64,000 bases of DNA from Paucibacter aquatile (GTDB taxonomy: Bacteria > Pseudomonadota > Gammaproteobacteria > Burkholderiales > Burkholderiaceae_C): contig NZ_POSP01000003.1 of NCBI RefSeq assembly GCF_002885975.1, forward strand, positions 2,728,001 through 2,792,000. The letters are read 5' to 3'. Below the pieces are notes generated by a model. The model made no database searches and was not told the DNA's origin. It saw only the letters and a list, made by a program, of their open reading frames with translations. Shown piece after piece: positions 19,434-28,395 of the stretch (its first letter is position 1; each line of letters begins with the position of its first letter). The translations under genes were made by a program, and so were the position numbers.

Positions 19434-20855
19434 ATGAAACAACTCAAGCTCACTCCCCTGATGCTCGCCGCCGTGCTGGCTGTCGCGCCCCTGGCTGCCA
19501 GCGCCGCCGAAGCTGTCAAGATGCCGGCCGACCTGCCCAAGTACGGCCAGGACAAGCCCATCCCCGTGCCCCACATCAGCAAGAAGACCCTGGCCAACGG
19601 CCTGGAGGTCTGGGTGCTGCCGCGCCAGGGCCTGCCCCGCGTGGACTTCGTGCTGGCCCTGCGCGGTGCCGGCTATGGCGCCGACGCTGCCGATGCCCCA
19701 GGCCGCGCCAAGCTGCTGGCCGGCCTGCTCAACGAAGGCACGGCCAAGCGCGACTCGCGCGCCATCGCCGAGGCCGCCCAGGGCATGGGCGGCGGTGTCG
19801 GTGCCGGCGCCTCGAACGACGGCATCACCCTCAATGCCTATGCGCTGAAATCACACGCCAGCGACATGCTGCGCCTGCTGGCCGAAGTGGCTCGCCAGCC
19901 CTCCTTCCCCGAGGGCGAGGTGGCCCTGGCCAAGGCCAATGCCCTGCAAGCCCTGAAAGTGGCGAGCGCCCAGCCCGGCTTCCGCGCAGAGAAGGCGCTG
20001 AGCCAGGCCATCTATGGCGAGCACCCCTACGGCCGCAGCCAGGAAACCGCCGAGAGCATCAACGCGGCCACGGCCGAAGCCCTGCGTGCCGAGCATGCGC
20101 GACGCTTCCGCCCCGATCGTGCCCTGCTGGTCATCACCGGCCAGATCAGCGCGGCCGAGGCACTGAAGCAGGCCCAAGCGGCCTTTGGTGACTGGCAAGC
20201 CCAGGGCCCGGCGCCGGCCGAGATCGCCGCTGCGCCCACCAGCGCCGCGCCGCAACGCCTGCTGCTGGAGCGCCCGGGCAGCGTGCAGAGCACGGTCCGC
20301 CTGGGCCGCCCCGGCATCGCCGCCACCAGCGCCGAACAGGTGCCGCTGCGCCTGACCAGCACCATCCTGGGCAGCGGTTTTTCCAGCCGCGTGAACCAAA
20401 ACCTGCGCGAGGAGAAGGGCTACACCTACGGCGCCAGTGCCGGTGGCCGCTCCTTCCGCGTCGGCGGTGCCATCACCGGCGGTGCCGATGTGCGCAACGA
20501 AGTGACCGGCGCTGCGCTGCAGGAGTTCATCAAGGAGTACCGCCGCATCGGCAGCGATCTGGTGCCCGCGGACGAGATGGAAATGAGCAAGCGCTATGTG
20601 GCCGGCACCTACCTGCTGACCACCCAGCTGCAGGGCGCGGTGGCCCAGACCCTGGCCAACAACTGGCTGGTCGGTCGCCCGGCCGAGTACCTGGGCGAGT
20701 ATGTGCCGCTGATCCAGAAGGTCACGGCCGAGCAGGTGCGCGAGATTGGCAAGAAGTACTTCTCGCCCGAAACGCAAAGCCTGATCGTGGTCGGCGACCC
20801 GAGCGCAGTGGCCGAACAGCTGAAGGCATTCGGCGAGTTCAAAGTCAGCCGCTGA
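19434..20855 (+). CDS. M16 peptidase-like protein, non-catalytic subunit
   Basis: Exported M16-family partner of 473 residues with a signal peptide ending near AASAA. The position of the zinc motif reads GRAKLLAGLLNEGT instead of HLLEHM-x-GT, so it cannot bind zinc in the normal way. The C-terminal domain retains the NLREEKGYTYGAS block (Arg and Tyr that help substrate binding in M16B dimers). It begins 26 bases after the catalytic subunit. Together they should form one active heterodimer. A strong terminator follows. Confidence 0.92.
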   Translation: MKQLKLTPLMLAAVLAVAPLAASAAEAVKMPADLPKYGQDKPIPVPHISKKTLANGLEVWVLPRQGLPRVDFVLALRGAGYGADAADAPGRAKLLAGLLNEGTAKRDSRAIAEAAQGMGGGVGAGASNDGITLNAYALKSHASDMLRLLAEVARQPSFPEGEVALAKANALQALKVASAQPGFRAEKALSQAIYGEHPYGRSQETAESINAATAEALRAEHARRFRPDRALLVITGQISAAEALKQAQAAFGDWQAQGPAPAEIAAAPTSAAPQRLLLERPGSVQSTVRLGRPGIAATSAEQVPLRLTSTILGSGFSSRVNQNLREEKGYTYGASAGGRSFRVGGAITGGADVRNEVTGAALQEFIKEYRRIGSDLVPADEMEMSKRYVAGTYLLTTQLQGAVAQTLANNWLVGRPAEYLGEYVPLIQKVTAEQVREIGKKYFSPETQSLIVVGDPSAVAEQLKAFGEFKVSR

Positions 20856-20887
20856 TCACCGCAGCGCTGCTTCAGCACGGGACAGAT

Positions 20888-20920
20888 GGGCAGGGCCGCA
20901 AGGCACCTGCCCTTTTTTTT
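20888..20920 (+). terminator. Intrinsic terminator after the S9-M16-M16 genes
   Basis: Perfect stem GGGCAGG/CCTGCCC with an 11-base loop, followed at once by eight T residues. It ends the peptidase transcription unit and separates it from the receptor gene. Confidence 0.88.
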
Positions 20921-21080
20921 CCTTGGCCCGAACTGGACAAGGCCGGGCGCATGAATCGGGGCTAGCCCAGCCCAGGTACTTTGTGCCGAATTCGGTCGGC
21001 CCGCTGCCGTTTGCCATCAAGACGAGGGAGGGCGGTTTTTCTATTCTGAGCGGATCCCCAAAAGAACCATGAGGAGACGC

Positions 21081-23900
21081 ATGAACAAGAAGGCCTGCCC
21101 CCAACTCCAGTCCATCGCCCTGGCCTCGGCCATGGCCTGCTGGGCCTTGAGCCACAGCCCTGCCGCCCATGCCCAAGGCAAGGATGCAGCGGCCGAGCCG
21201 CAGACCCTGAATCGCGTGACGGTCACCGGCTCCAACATCAAGCGCACCGATCAAGAAAGCTCGCAGCCTCTGCTGGTCTTGCGCAAGGACGAGATCCAGG
21301 CCTCGGGTGCGCTGACGGTGGGCGATGTGCTGGCCAATCTGAGCAACAACGACCGCAGCGCCATCAGCGACCTGGGCGGCGCCAATTCCTGGGCCAGCGG
21401 GGCCTCGGGCGTGTCGCTGCGCAATCTGGGCACCGGCGGCACCTTGACGCTGCTGAATGGGCGCCGCCTGGCCAGCTACGGCTTTGCCGATGGCTTGCAG
21501 CTGAACTTCACCAATATCGACGCCATTCCCGCCAACATCATTGAGCGCGTCGAGGTGCTCAAGGACGGCGCCTCGGCCATTTATGGCTCGGACGCGATTG
21601 GTGGCGTGATCAACGTCATCACCGTCAAGGACTTCAGCGGAGTGGGTCTGCAGCTGAGCGCGCAGCGCAACTTGAAGAAAAGCTTCCTGGATGCCGACCA
21701 GCAGGCCTCGGTCACCGTGGGCCACGGCAATCTGGCCACGCAGGGCTTCAACGCCTACGCGCATTTGGAGGTCTACAAGCGCGGCAGCTACAAAGACAGC
21801 GCGGTGCGTGATCTACTGCCCGATTGGTATCTGGAGCAGAACCCCGCGCGCGGCCAGCGTTCGGCCGGCGCCTTCCCCGGCAACTACACCGGCAGCTATC
21901 CAGCCGACTACAAGGACCCGGCCCTGGCCGGTACCCGCATCAACACCCCGGCCCCGGGCTGCGCTGCAGCAGACCTGATGGGCGGCGTCTGCCAGTACGA
22001 CTACTGGAAGGACAGCGACGCCCGCCCGGCCACCCGGCGCGTCACCTTGCTGGCCGGCGCGCGCATGACGATCAACAAGGACCTGAGCGCCTTTGCCGAG
22101 TTCCAAGGCGCCGACATCCAGGCCGACTATCACACCAACATTCCGCGCAGCAATCCGGGCAGCGTCAGCACCTGGTACGACAGCATCAAGGGCGAGCTGC
22201 AAAGCTTCACCGACCCGCGTCTGCCGGCCGACCATCCGAACAACCCCTACGGCTTCCCCATCGGTTTGAACTACCGCTTTGTGGACCACCCGGACATGTT
22301 CAAGAACATCGGCGCCTCGCGCGACTTCCGCCTGTTGGCTGGTGTGGAAGGCTCGGCCTGGGGCTGGGATTTTGATGGCGCGCTGGGCATGATGCAGTCC
22401 AAAGCCACCCAGCGTCAGCACCTCTACAAAGACCGCTTCGGCTACGCAGAGGCCATCACCAGCGGCACCTACAAGTTCGGCCAGACCAACCCGCGCGAGC
22501 TGCTGGAGAAGATGTTCCCCGAGATGGGCTCTTCGGGCACCTACACCCAGCAGTTCGCCGATGCCAAGGGCTCGCGCGAGATCGGCCGCCTGCCCGGCGG
22601 ACCCATCATGCTGGCGCTCGGGGCTGAGCTGCGCCGTGAGAAATTCGAGCACCGCAGCATGGACAACATCTTGCAGGCGCGCATCGTCAGCTTCTCGGGT
22701 GTGGACATCTCGGGCAAGCGCAATGTGGGCGCCTTGTTCGGCGAAGTGAACCTGCCCTTCACCAAGCAGATCGAGGCCACGCTGGCCCTGCGCGGCGACA
22801 AGGTCTTCAAGGGCTTTGGCGCGGTCACGCCCAAGATGCAGCTGGCCTGGCGACCGATGCGCGAGCTGATGCTGCGCGGCACCGTCACCCAAGGCTTCCG
22901 TGCACCCAGCCTGCCCGAGACCGGCAATGGCGGCGCCTCTTGGTTCAACAACGGCTATCTAGACCCGAAACGCTGCGACACCGCCAAGCAAATGCAGGCG
23001 GTGCTCAAGACCGGCAATGCCAGCGACCAGCTCGATGCCACCGAGGCCTACAACTCGGGTTGCTCGGCCAGCTTCCCTTCAGCCATCACGCCCAATGGAA
23101 ACTTGAAGCCGGAGTCCTCGAACAATGTCTCCTTCGGCATCGTGACCCAACCGACCGACAACATCAGCTTCACGCTGGACTACTACAAGATCCAGCGCAA
23201 GGACGAGATCGGCGTGCGCGATGTCAACGAGGTGCTGGCCAATGAAGACGCCAATGCCGGCTTGCTGCCGCGCGACCCGGTCTCGGCGCGTGACAAGGAC
23301 CTGGCCATGCGGGTCAAGGAGCTCTCAGGCAAGGACATCGGCTTCGCCGTTGGCTCGGTGCGCTCGCTGGGCCTGCAGTACCAGAACATGAACAAGACCC
23401 AAGTCTCGGGCCTGGATCTGGACCTGCGCAGCCGCTGGAAGCTGGGCGCTTGGGGCCAGCTGGATGCGGGCATTGAAGCCAACTACCAGCTCGATGTGCG
23501 CTACTGGGACCACAGCGCCCAGGACTACACCGAGAACCGTGTCGGCTACCGCGGCACGCCGCGACTGCATGCGATCTACAAGATCAACTGGGGCCTGTCC
23601 GACTGGAAGCTGGGTGCCCGACTCCACCAGTACTCCGGCACCCGCTTGAGCGCCGCGGACTGGGACACGGACAACAGCATCGAAGGCTGCGCCGAGCGCG
23701 ACGTGGCCGAGGCCGATTGCCGCATCAAGCCCTGGCTGAGCACCGATCTGTGGCTGCAGTACAGCGGCTTCAAGAACTTCACCCTGTCCGCCAATGTGCT
23801 GAACGCTTTGAATCAGAAGCCCTTGGTGGAACTGCGTCCCGGCTCTTCATTGCCGCTGGGCGGCCGGGTCTTGAAGGTCAATCTGGAGGCGCGTTTCTGA
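21081..23900 (+). CDS. TonB-dependent receptor, probably for peptides
   Basis: Outer-membrane receptor of 939 residues. Signal peptide ends near AAHAQ. The plug shows LNRVTVTGSNIKRTDQESSQ, RNLGTGGTLTLLNGRRL, and IERVEVLKDGASAIYGSDAIGGVIN; the barrel ends with the C-terminal phenylalanine (LEARF) needed for outer-membrane insertion. ATG 21081 has AGGAGA five bases upstream, better than ATG 21069. The gene end overlaps the next S9 peptidase start by one base (TGATG), so the two are co-translated. Cysteine pairs in extracellular loops (PGCAAADLMGGVCQ, GYLDPKRCD) are typical of this class. Linkage to peptidases suggests oligopeptide import; this is inference. Confidence 0.93.
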   Translation: MNKKACPQLQSIALASAMACWALSHSPAAHAQGKDAAAEPQTLNRVTVTGSNIKRTDQESSQPLLVLRKDEIQASGALTVGDVLANLSNNDRSAISDLGGANSWASGASGVSLRNLGTGGTLTLLNGRRLASYGFADGLQLNFTNIDAIPANIIERVEVLKDGASAIYGSDAIGGVINVITVKDFSGVGLQLSAQRNLKKSFLDADQQASVTVGHGNLATQGFNAYAHLEVYKRGSYKDSAVRDLLPDWYLEQNPARGQRSAGAFPGNYTGSYPADYKDPALAGTRINTPAPGCAAADLMGGVCQYDYWKDSDARPATRRVTLLAGARMTINKDLSAFAEFQGADIQADYHTNIPRSNPGSVSTWYDSIKGELQSFTDPRLPADHPNNPYGFPIGLNYRFVDHPDMFKNIGASRDFRLLAGVEGSAWGWDFDGALGMMQSKATQRQHLYKDRFGYAEAITSGTYKFGQTNPRELLEKMFPEMGSSGTYTQQFADAKGSREIGRLPGGPIMLALGAELRREKFEHRSMDNILQARIVSFSGVDISGKRNVGALFGEVNLPFTKQIEATLALRGDKVFKGFGAVTPKMQLAWRPMRELMLRGTVTQGFRAPSLPETGNGGASWFNNGYLDPKRCDTAKQMQAVLKTGNASDQLDATEAYNSGCSASFPSAITPNGNLKPESSNNVSFGIVTQPTDNISFTLDYYKIQRKDEIGVRDVNEVLANEDANAGLLPRDPVSARDKDLAMRVKELSGKDIGFAVGSVRSLGLQYQNMNKTQVSGLDLDLRSRWKLGAWGQLDAGIEANYQLDVRYWDHSAQDYTENRVGYRGTPRLHAIYKINWGLSDWKLGARLHQYSGTRLSAADWDTDNSIEGCAERDVAEADCRIKPWLSTDLWLQYSGFKNFTLSANVLNALNQKPLVELRPGSSLPLGGRVLKVNLEARF

Positions 23901-26044
23901 TGAACGACACCAAACCCGCGCTGCGCGCGCTTGCTGCGGCCTTGCTGCTGCAGCTGTCGGGTCTGTGCTCTGCGCAGGCGAACGGGGAAGACCCCTACCT
24001 CTGGCTGGAAGAGGTGCAGGGCGAGCGGGCGCTCAGTTGGGTGCAGGGCCAGAACGAGGCGACTTTGGCGGCGCTGCAGGGCGGCCCGCAAGCCTCGAAG
24101 CATTCAGCGCTGAGCCAGAGCCTGGCCGAGGTCTTGGCCTCACCCAAGCGCCTCGCCCATGCGCAGCAGATGGGCGGCTACCTCTACAACTTCTGGCGCG
24201 ATGCGGCCCACCCCCGCGGCTTGTGGCGGCGCACCACGCTGGCCTCGTATCGCAGCGCGGCGCCGCAGTGGGAAACCGTGCTGGATGTGGACCGTTTGAG
24301 CCAGGAGGAGGGTGCGCCCTGGGTCTGGGGAGGGGCCAACTGCCTGCTTCCCCAGACCCAGCGCTGCCTGCTCACCCTGAGCCGGGGCGGTGGCGACGCC
24401 CATGTGCTGCGCGAGTTTGACCTCGGCACGCGTCGCTTTGTTGCGCCGGCCTCAGGCGGCTTCGCCCTGCCTGAAGCCAAAGGCTCGGCCAGCTGGGTGG
24501 ACCGCAACACCCTCAGTGTGGCCACCGATTTCGGTGCTGGCAGCATGACGGATTCGGGCTACCCGCGCCAGGTCAAGCTCTGGAAGCGGGGCCAGCCCTT
24601 GGCGCAGGCCCGACTCTTGTTCGAAGCGGCACCGCAGGACGTCAGCGTTTGGACCTGGGCCGAGCAAATCGGCCAGGAGCGGGTGCATGTGATCGAGCGT
24701 CGCACCAGCTTCTTTGCCGGCGAGCAGCATGTCCTGCAAAAAGACGGTCGCCTGCAGGCCTTGAGCAAGCCGGCCGATGCCAGCATGAGCCCTTTTGCCG
24801 ACCAGTGGCTGATCGAGCTGCGCTCCGATTGGAAGTTAGGTGACAAGACCCATGCCGCCGGCTCCTTGCTGGCGATTGCGCGGGCCGACTGGGCGGCCGG
24901 CAAGCGGCAGTTCCACACCTTGTTCAAGCCCACGCCGCGCAGCTCGCTGCAAAGCCATGTGGCCACCCGCAGCGCAGTGCTGGGCGTGCGCATGGAGGAC
25001 GCGCGCCAGCAGCTGGTGCAGTGGCGCTACCAGAAGGGCCAGTGGCAAGAAGCGCTGCTGCCGGCGGGTGATCTGGGCAGCTTGAGTGTCAGCGCCTTGG
25101 CGGGCCAGCAGGCGGATCACTACCTGCTGACCCGCAGCGATTTCCTCACCCCGGCCCGGCTGGAGTTGGGCGAAGTGGGGCGCGCCGAGCGCCAGCTCTT
25201 GCAGGCCCTGCCCGAGTTCTTTGATGCCGGCACACACGAGGTGCAGCAGCTGCAGGCGCGCTCGAAGGACGGCACCGCCGTGCCCTACTTCATCGTCAAG
25301 CCGCGCGGTGACATGCCCAAGGACGGCGCGCCCACCCTGCTCTACGGCTACGGCGGCTTCGAGATCTCGATGAAGCCCAGCTACAGCGGCATCCTGGGTC
25401 GTGCCTGGTTGTCGCACGGCGGGGTCTATGTGCTGGCCAATCTGCGCGGCGGCGGTGAGTTCGGCCCACGCTGGCATCAGTCGGCCCAGCGCGAACATCG
25501 CCAGCGCAGCTTCGATGACTTCATCGCGGTGGCCGAAGACCTGATTCAGCGCGGCATCACCCGCCCGGCGCGCCTGGGCATCATGGGTGGCAGCCTGGGC
25601 GGCTTGCTGACCTCGGTGGCCATGGTGCAGCGGCCCGAGCTGTTTGGCGCGGTGGTCAGCCAGGTGCCGCTGACCGATATGCGGCGCTATCACCGCATGC
25701 TGGCGGGCGCATCCTGGATCGAGGAGTACGGCAACCCCGACATCCCCGAGCAATGGGCCACCATCTCGCGCTATTCACCCTATCAGAACGCCAGCGCCGC
25801 CAAGCCCTATCCCAAGGTGCTCTACACCAGCTCCACCCTGGACGACCGGGTGCACCCCGGCCATGCCCGCAAGATGGTGGCGCGGCTGCAGGAGCTGGGC
25901 CAGCCGGTGCTGTACTGGGAGAACCGCGAAGGCGGCCATGCGGGCGCATCGACGCCGGCGCAGCAAGCCCAGCTCTGGGCGCTCAGCTATGGCTTCTTGC
26001 GTGAGCAGCTGATGGGCCCCAAGCCCGGCCCAGCATCACCGTAA
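23900..26044 (+). CDS. Exported S9 prolyl oligopeptidase-family peptidase
   Basis: Second S9-family serine peptidase, 714 residues, with a signal peptide ending near CSAQA. A propeller domain is followed by the hydrolase domain: Ser565 in GGSLGG, DDRVHPGHA at about 648-656, and His680 in EGGHAG. It diverges from the enzyme at 15.8 kb, which suggests a different substrate. Its ATG overlaps the receptor stop codon by one base, tying its production to the receptor. It ends 24 bases from the convergent AraC-type gene, with no obvious terminator between. Confidence 0.93.
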   Translation: MNDTKPALRALAAALLLQLSGLCSAQANGEDPYLWLEEVQGERALSWVQGQNEATLAALQGGPQASKHSALSQSLAEVLASPKRLAHAQQMGGYLYNFWRDAAHPRGLWRRTTLASYRSAAPQWETVLDVDRLSQEEGAPWVWGGANCLLPQTQRCLLTLSRGGGDAHVLREFDLGTRRFVAPASGGFALPEAKGSASWVDRNTLSVATDFGAGSMTDSGYPRQVKLWKRGQPLAQARLLFEAAPQDVSVWTWAEQIGQERVHVIERRTSFFAGEQHVLQKDGRLQALSKPADASMSPFADQWLIELRSDWKLGDKTHAAGSLLAIARADWAAGKRQFHTLFKPTPRSSLQSHVATRSAVLGVRMEDARQQLVQWRYQKGQWQEALLPAGDLGSLSVSALAGQQADHYLLTRSDFLTPARLELGEVGRAERQLLQALPEFFDAGTHEVQQLQARSKDGTAVPYFIVKPRGDMPKDGAPTLLYGYGGFEISMKPSYSGILGRAWLSHGGVYVLANLRGGGEFGPRWHQSAQREHRQRSFDDFIAVAEDLIQRGITRPARLGIMGGSLGGLLTSVAMVQRPELFGAVVSQVPLTDMRRYHRMLAGASWIEEYGNPDIPEQWATISRYSPYQNASAAKPYPKVLYTSSTLDDRVHPGHARKMVARLQELGQPVLYWENREGGHAGASTPAQQAQLWALSYGFLREQLMGPKPGPASP

Positions 26045-26067
26045 AAACAAAGTTAGGGCTTCTGGCA

Positions 26068-26847
26068 TCAGGCCGCGGCGCGCCAAGGCGCGCCGCTGGG
26101 CTGTTGCCCTTGTTGGAGGCGCCGGTACTGCGAAGGCGTCAGGCTGGTGGTGGCCTTGAATTGGCGGGTGAAGGCGCTTTGGTCGCTGTAGCCGCATTGC
26201 ATGGCGATGGCCGCCACACTCAGATCGGGCGCTTCGACCAAGAGGCGCCGTGCGGCATCGAGGCGCGCTTGCAGCAGCATCTCGCGCGGGCTGAGGTGAA
26301 AGATGCGCTGGAACAGATGCTCCACCCGGTCCAGCGTCAGCCCCGCAGCACGCGCCCAGTCTCCCAGATGCAGGGGTTGGTCGTAATGGCTGCGAATCTG
26401 CTGTGCCAGCTCGGCAATCTGGCCATAGACCGGATGGCTTTGGTCGGGCCGCCCCAGATCACGTGAGATGCCCACCACGCCCAGCACCGCGCCGGCTCGC
26501 TCGCCACAAGGCTCGTCGCGCAGCGGCAGCTTGTGGGTCAGGCACCAGCCGGCGCCGCCATCGGCATAGAGGTGCAGCTCCAGATGGCGCTGCATGGCCG
26601 CGCCGCTGCTGATGACGCTGCGGTCTTGCACCCAGAAGGCCTCGCCCATGGCGCCGGGAAAGATCTCTTTGGAGGTGCGGCCCAGCAAGGCTTGCTTGGA
26701 GCGTTGTGCACTGCGCCGCACCAAGGTCTGGTTGACGCGCAGATAGCGGCCATCGCGGTCCTTGACGAAGAACACCACGTCGGGCAGCGGGTCGAACAAG
26801 GCTTCGACCAGGCTCAGCTCGCACAGGCGAAGGGCATTGTTTTGCAT
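26068..26847 (-). CDS. PAS domain - AraC family regulator
   Basis: Transcription factor of 259 residues. The N-terminal half is a PAS domain (PDVVFFVKDRDGRYLRVNQTL at about 17-37; GVVGISRDLG at its end), the C-terminal half an AraC double helix-turn-helix (GDWARAAGLTLDRVEHLFQRIF and SVAAIAMQCGYSDQSAFTRQF, then PSQYRR). Start ATG 26847 has a weak GGTGAAG site; ATG 26919 is in frame but has no ribosome site. It is convergent with the receptor-peptidase pair and is the obvious candidate regulator of it. A strong promoter with an overlapping palindrome lies about 150 bases upstream. Confidence 0.88.
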   Translation of the reverse strand: MQNNALRLCELSLVEALFDPLPDVVFFVKDRDGRYLRVNQTLVRRSAQRSKQALLGRTSKEIFPGAMGEAFWVQDRSVISSGAAMQRHLELHLYADGGAGWCLTHKLPLRDEPCGERAGAVLGVVGISRDLGRPDQSHPVYGQIAELAQQIRSHYDQPLHLGDWARAAGLTLDRVEHLFQRIFHLSPREMLLQARLDAARRLLVEAPDLSVAAIAMQCGYSDQSAFTRQFKATTSLTPSQYRRLQQGQQPSGAPWRAAA

Positions 26848-26992
26848 GGCGACTTCACCATTGAACTCAAGGCATGGCTGGCCATCACCAGGGTCAAGAA
26901 CCGATGAAGCGGATTCCATTGCAGAGGCCGGGCCCGATGCAATGCCACTTCGAAAGAACCTCAGGAGCCGGCTTCGATCGGCATTGAGACCG

Positions 26993-27021
26993 AGTATATG
27001 TTTGATATATTTATAATCAAA
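26993..27021 (-). promoter_or_regulatory. Sigma-70-type promoter with overlapping palindrome for the PAS-AraC gene
   Basis: On the minus strand TTTGAT (27021-27016) and TATACT (26998-26993) are 17 bases apart, a near-ideal -35/-10 pair in an island of AT-rich DNA. The spacer lies inside the inverted repeat GTTTGAT(27000-27006)/ATCAAAC(27016-27022), flanked by CCGAG and CTCGG. The layout suggests repression or autoregulation by a dimeric protein. Apart from this, 26848-27113 holds nothing I recognise. Confidence 0.6.
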
Positions 27022-27113
27022 CTCGGGAAAACCATCGCTCTTGCAGTGGCGCGATACGCTCATCTCGGACGCGGCGCGTCAGGCCCTGCCTTTGACAAGG
27101 CGAGGGTGGGGCC

Positions 27114-27653
27114 TCAAGGACTGGAGCGCCTCGGGGCCGAGGCGCCGGCCATGGGTGGCTCCGGGCGCAGCCCGCCAACCCGCGCCGCAGCCTGATGCAT
27201 GGCTTCGGCCCGTTGGCGTGCAGCGGGCTCAGCGCCAGGGCGAAACTGATCACTCTGAGCCTGGCGACTGAGTGCCCAGTCGGCCGCCGAGTAGCGGGCG
27301 CTGCCCTGGCGACACTGGCGGGCGCGGCCGATCTCATCCTTTAGAAAGCGCTGCTCGGCCGGCCCCAGGCTGCTGGTCGTGGCGCGGGTTTCCATGGCGG
27401 CGATCTCGATGTCATCCGGGCAGACATTGCCTACCAGGCGTGGCGCAGCGGCGCCCGATGCCGCCCGCTCGGCCGCCACCACATTGGGCTGCAGCACACG
27501 CGGCGACAAGGTGTCGCCCTGGGCCGGGCAGGGGCGGTCGGAGTAGCGGACCTGGCCGTCCTGCTGGCATTTCCAGATCTCGCCCGCCTGAGAAACGCCT
27601 GCCAGAACAGACAGAACCAGGGCCAGGCCGCGCAAGGTCTTCTTCTTCGTCAT
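27114..27653 (-). CDS. DUF4124 domain protein, exported
   Basis: Protein of 179 residues with a signal peptide (cleavage after SQA, about residue 23) and a short DUF4124 domain directly after it (EIWKCQQDGQVRYSDRPCP, two cysteines). Two further cysteines lie in NVCPDD and ARQCRQG. The C-terminal third is low complexity. The family is periplasmic and of unknown role. Its ATG overlaps the MerR stop codon (ATGA), so both are one transcription and translation unit; it may be the only downstream target of that promoter. Confidence 0.82.
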   Translation of the reverse strand: MTKKKTLRGLALVLSVLAGVSQAGEIWKCQQDGQVRYSDRPCPAQGDTLSPRVLQPNVVAAERAASGAAAPRLVGNVCPDDIEIAAMETRATTSSLGPAEQRFLKDEIGRARQCRQGSARYSAADWALSRQAQSDQFRPGAEPAARQRAEAMHQAAARVGGLRPEPPMAGASAPRRSSP

Positions 27654-28111
27654 GGCTTCATCAACGCCTCGTGACAGGCGCAGGCCTCGCCGTGCGCCGC
27701 GGCCACCAGCTCCTGCAGCACGCCGCAGGCCTGGCTTCCCGCCGCGTGTGGATGCAGATGGTGGCGCCCGTCGCAGCGCGCCTTCAAGGCCACCAACTGC
27801 TGCTCCAGCGCCAGCATGGAAGCCAGGCGCGCGCGCACCCGTGCCAGCTGTGCCTCGACCAGGCCGTCGACCTGGGCCAGCTGCTCGGCGTCCTCGGTGT
27901 CCAGGCTGGCCAGCAGCTGGGCCACATCGGCCAGGGACATGTCCAGCGCCCGGCAGTGGCGGATGAAGGCCAGCCGCTCCAGATGCGCATGGGCGTAGTC
28001 GCGGTAGCCATTGTCGCTGCGCGCCGGGCCGGGCAGCAGGCCGCTTTTTTCGTAGAAGCGGATGGTTTCGATGTCCACGCCGGTGGCCTTGCTGAGTTCG
28101 CCGATGCGCAT
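27650..28111 (-). CDS. MerR family metal-responsive-type regulator
   Basis: Regulator of 153 residues. The MerR helix-turn-helix is clear (MRIGELSKATGVDIETIRFYEKSGLLPGPARSDNGYRDY, shown here only by its first and last words as family signature), followed by a dimerisation helix. The C-terminus is rich in His and Cys (KARCDGRHHLHPH, QACGVLQ, EACACHE), as in CadR/PbrR/ZntR-like heavy-metal sensors. It is coupled to a DUF4124 gene rather than to a P-type ATPase or cation exporter, which is unusual. A MerR-type dyad sits about 65 bases upstream. Confidence 0.88.
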   Translation of the reverse strand: MRIGELSKATGVDIETIRFYEKSGLLPGPARSDNGYRDYAHAHLERLAFIRHCRALDMSLADVAQLLASLDTEDAEQLAQVDGLVEAQLARVRARLASMLALEQQLVALKARCDGRHHLHPHAAGSQACGVLQELVAAAHGEACACHEALMKP

Positions 28112-28167
28112 GAGGTCGCAGGCCCGTGATTCGGGCGGTCTGAGCTGAAAGAGCAAGCATAGCGCTG

Positions 28168-28197
28168 ATTGTCTGGAGCTACTCCAGGCTATGTCCT
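28168..28197 (-). promoter_or_regulatory. MerR-type promoter/operator dyad
   Basis: Perfect dyad CTGGAG-CTA-CTCCAG at 28173-28187, the same core as in ZntR-type operators. On the minus strand it lies within an 18-base spacer between AGGACA (28197-28192) and GACAAT (28173-28168), the long-spacer architecture typical of MerR-activated promoters, reading toward the merR gene. The opposite strand reads toward the POT transporter, with a weaker TTGTCT/TATGTC pair. Confidence 0.6.
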
Positions 28198-28395
28198 GCC
28201 GCCCCTGCCAAAAGACACCCCCCGGTTCGTTGCCCCCTGGTGGGAACCCGAACAAGCCAGGCAACAGGCCACAGCGACAATAGCGGCCCAAGCCGCCAGG
28301 AGAGACCCTCCAGGCGGTTTGCCTTTTGTGGGCCCCTGAGGGACATGGGTCGGCACGAGGCACGTCATCCATCAAGACCAAGAACGGAGAGTCGT

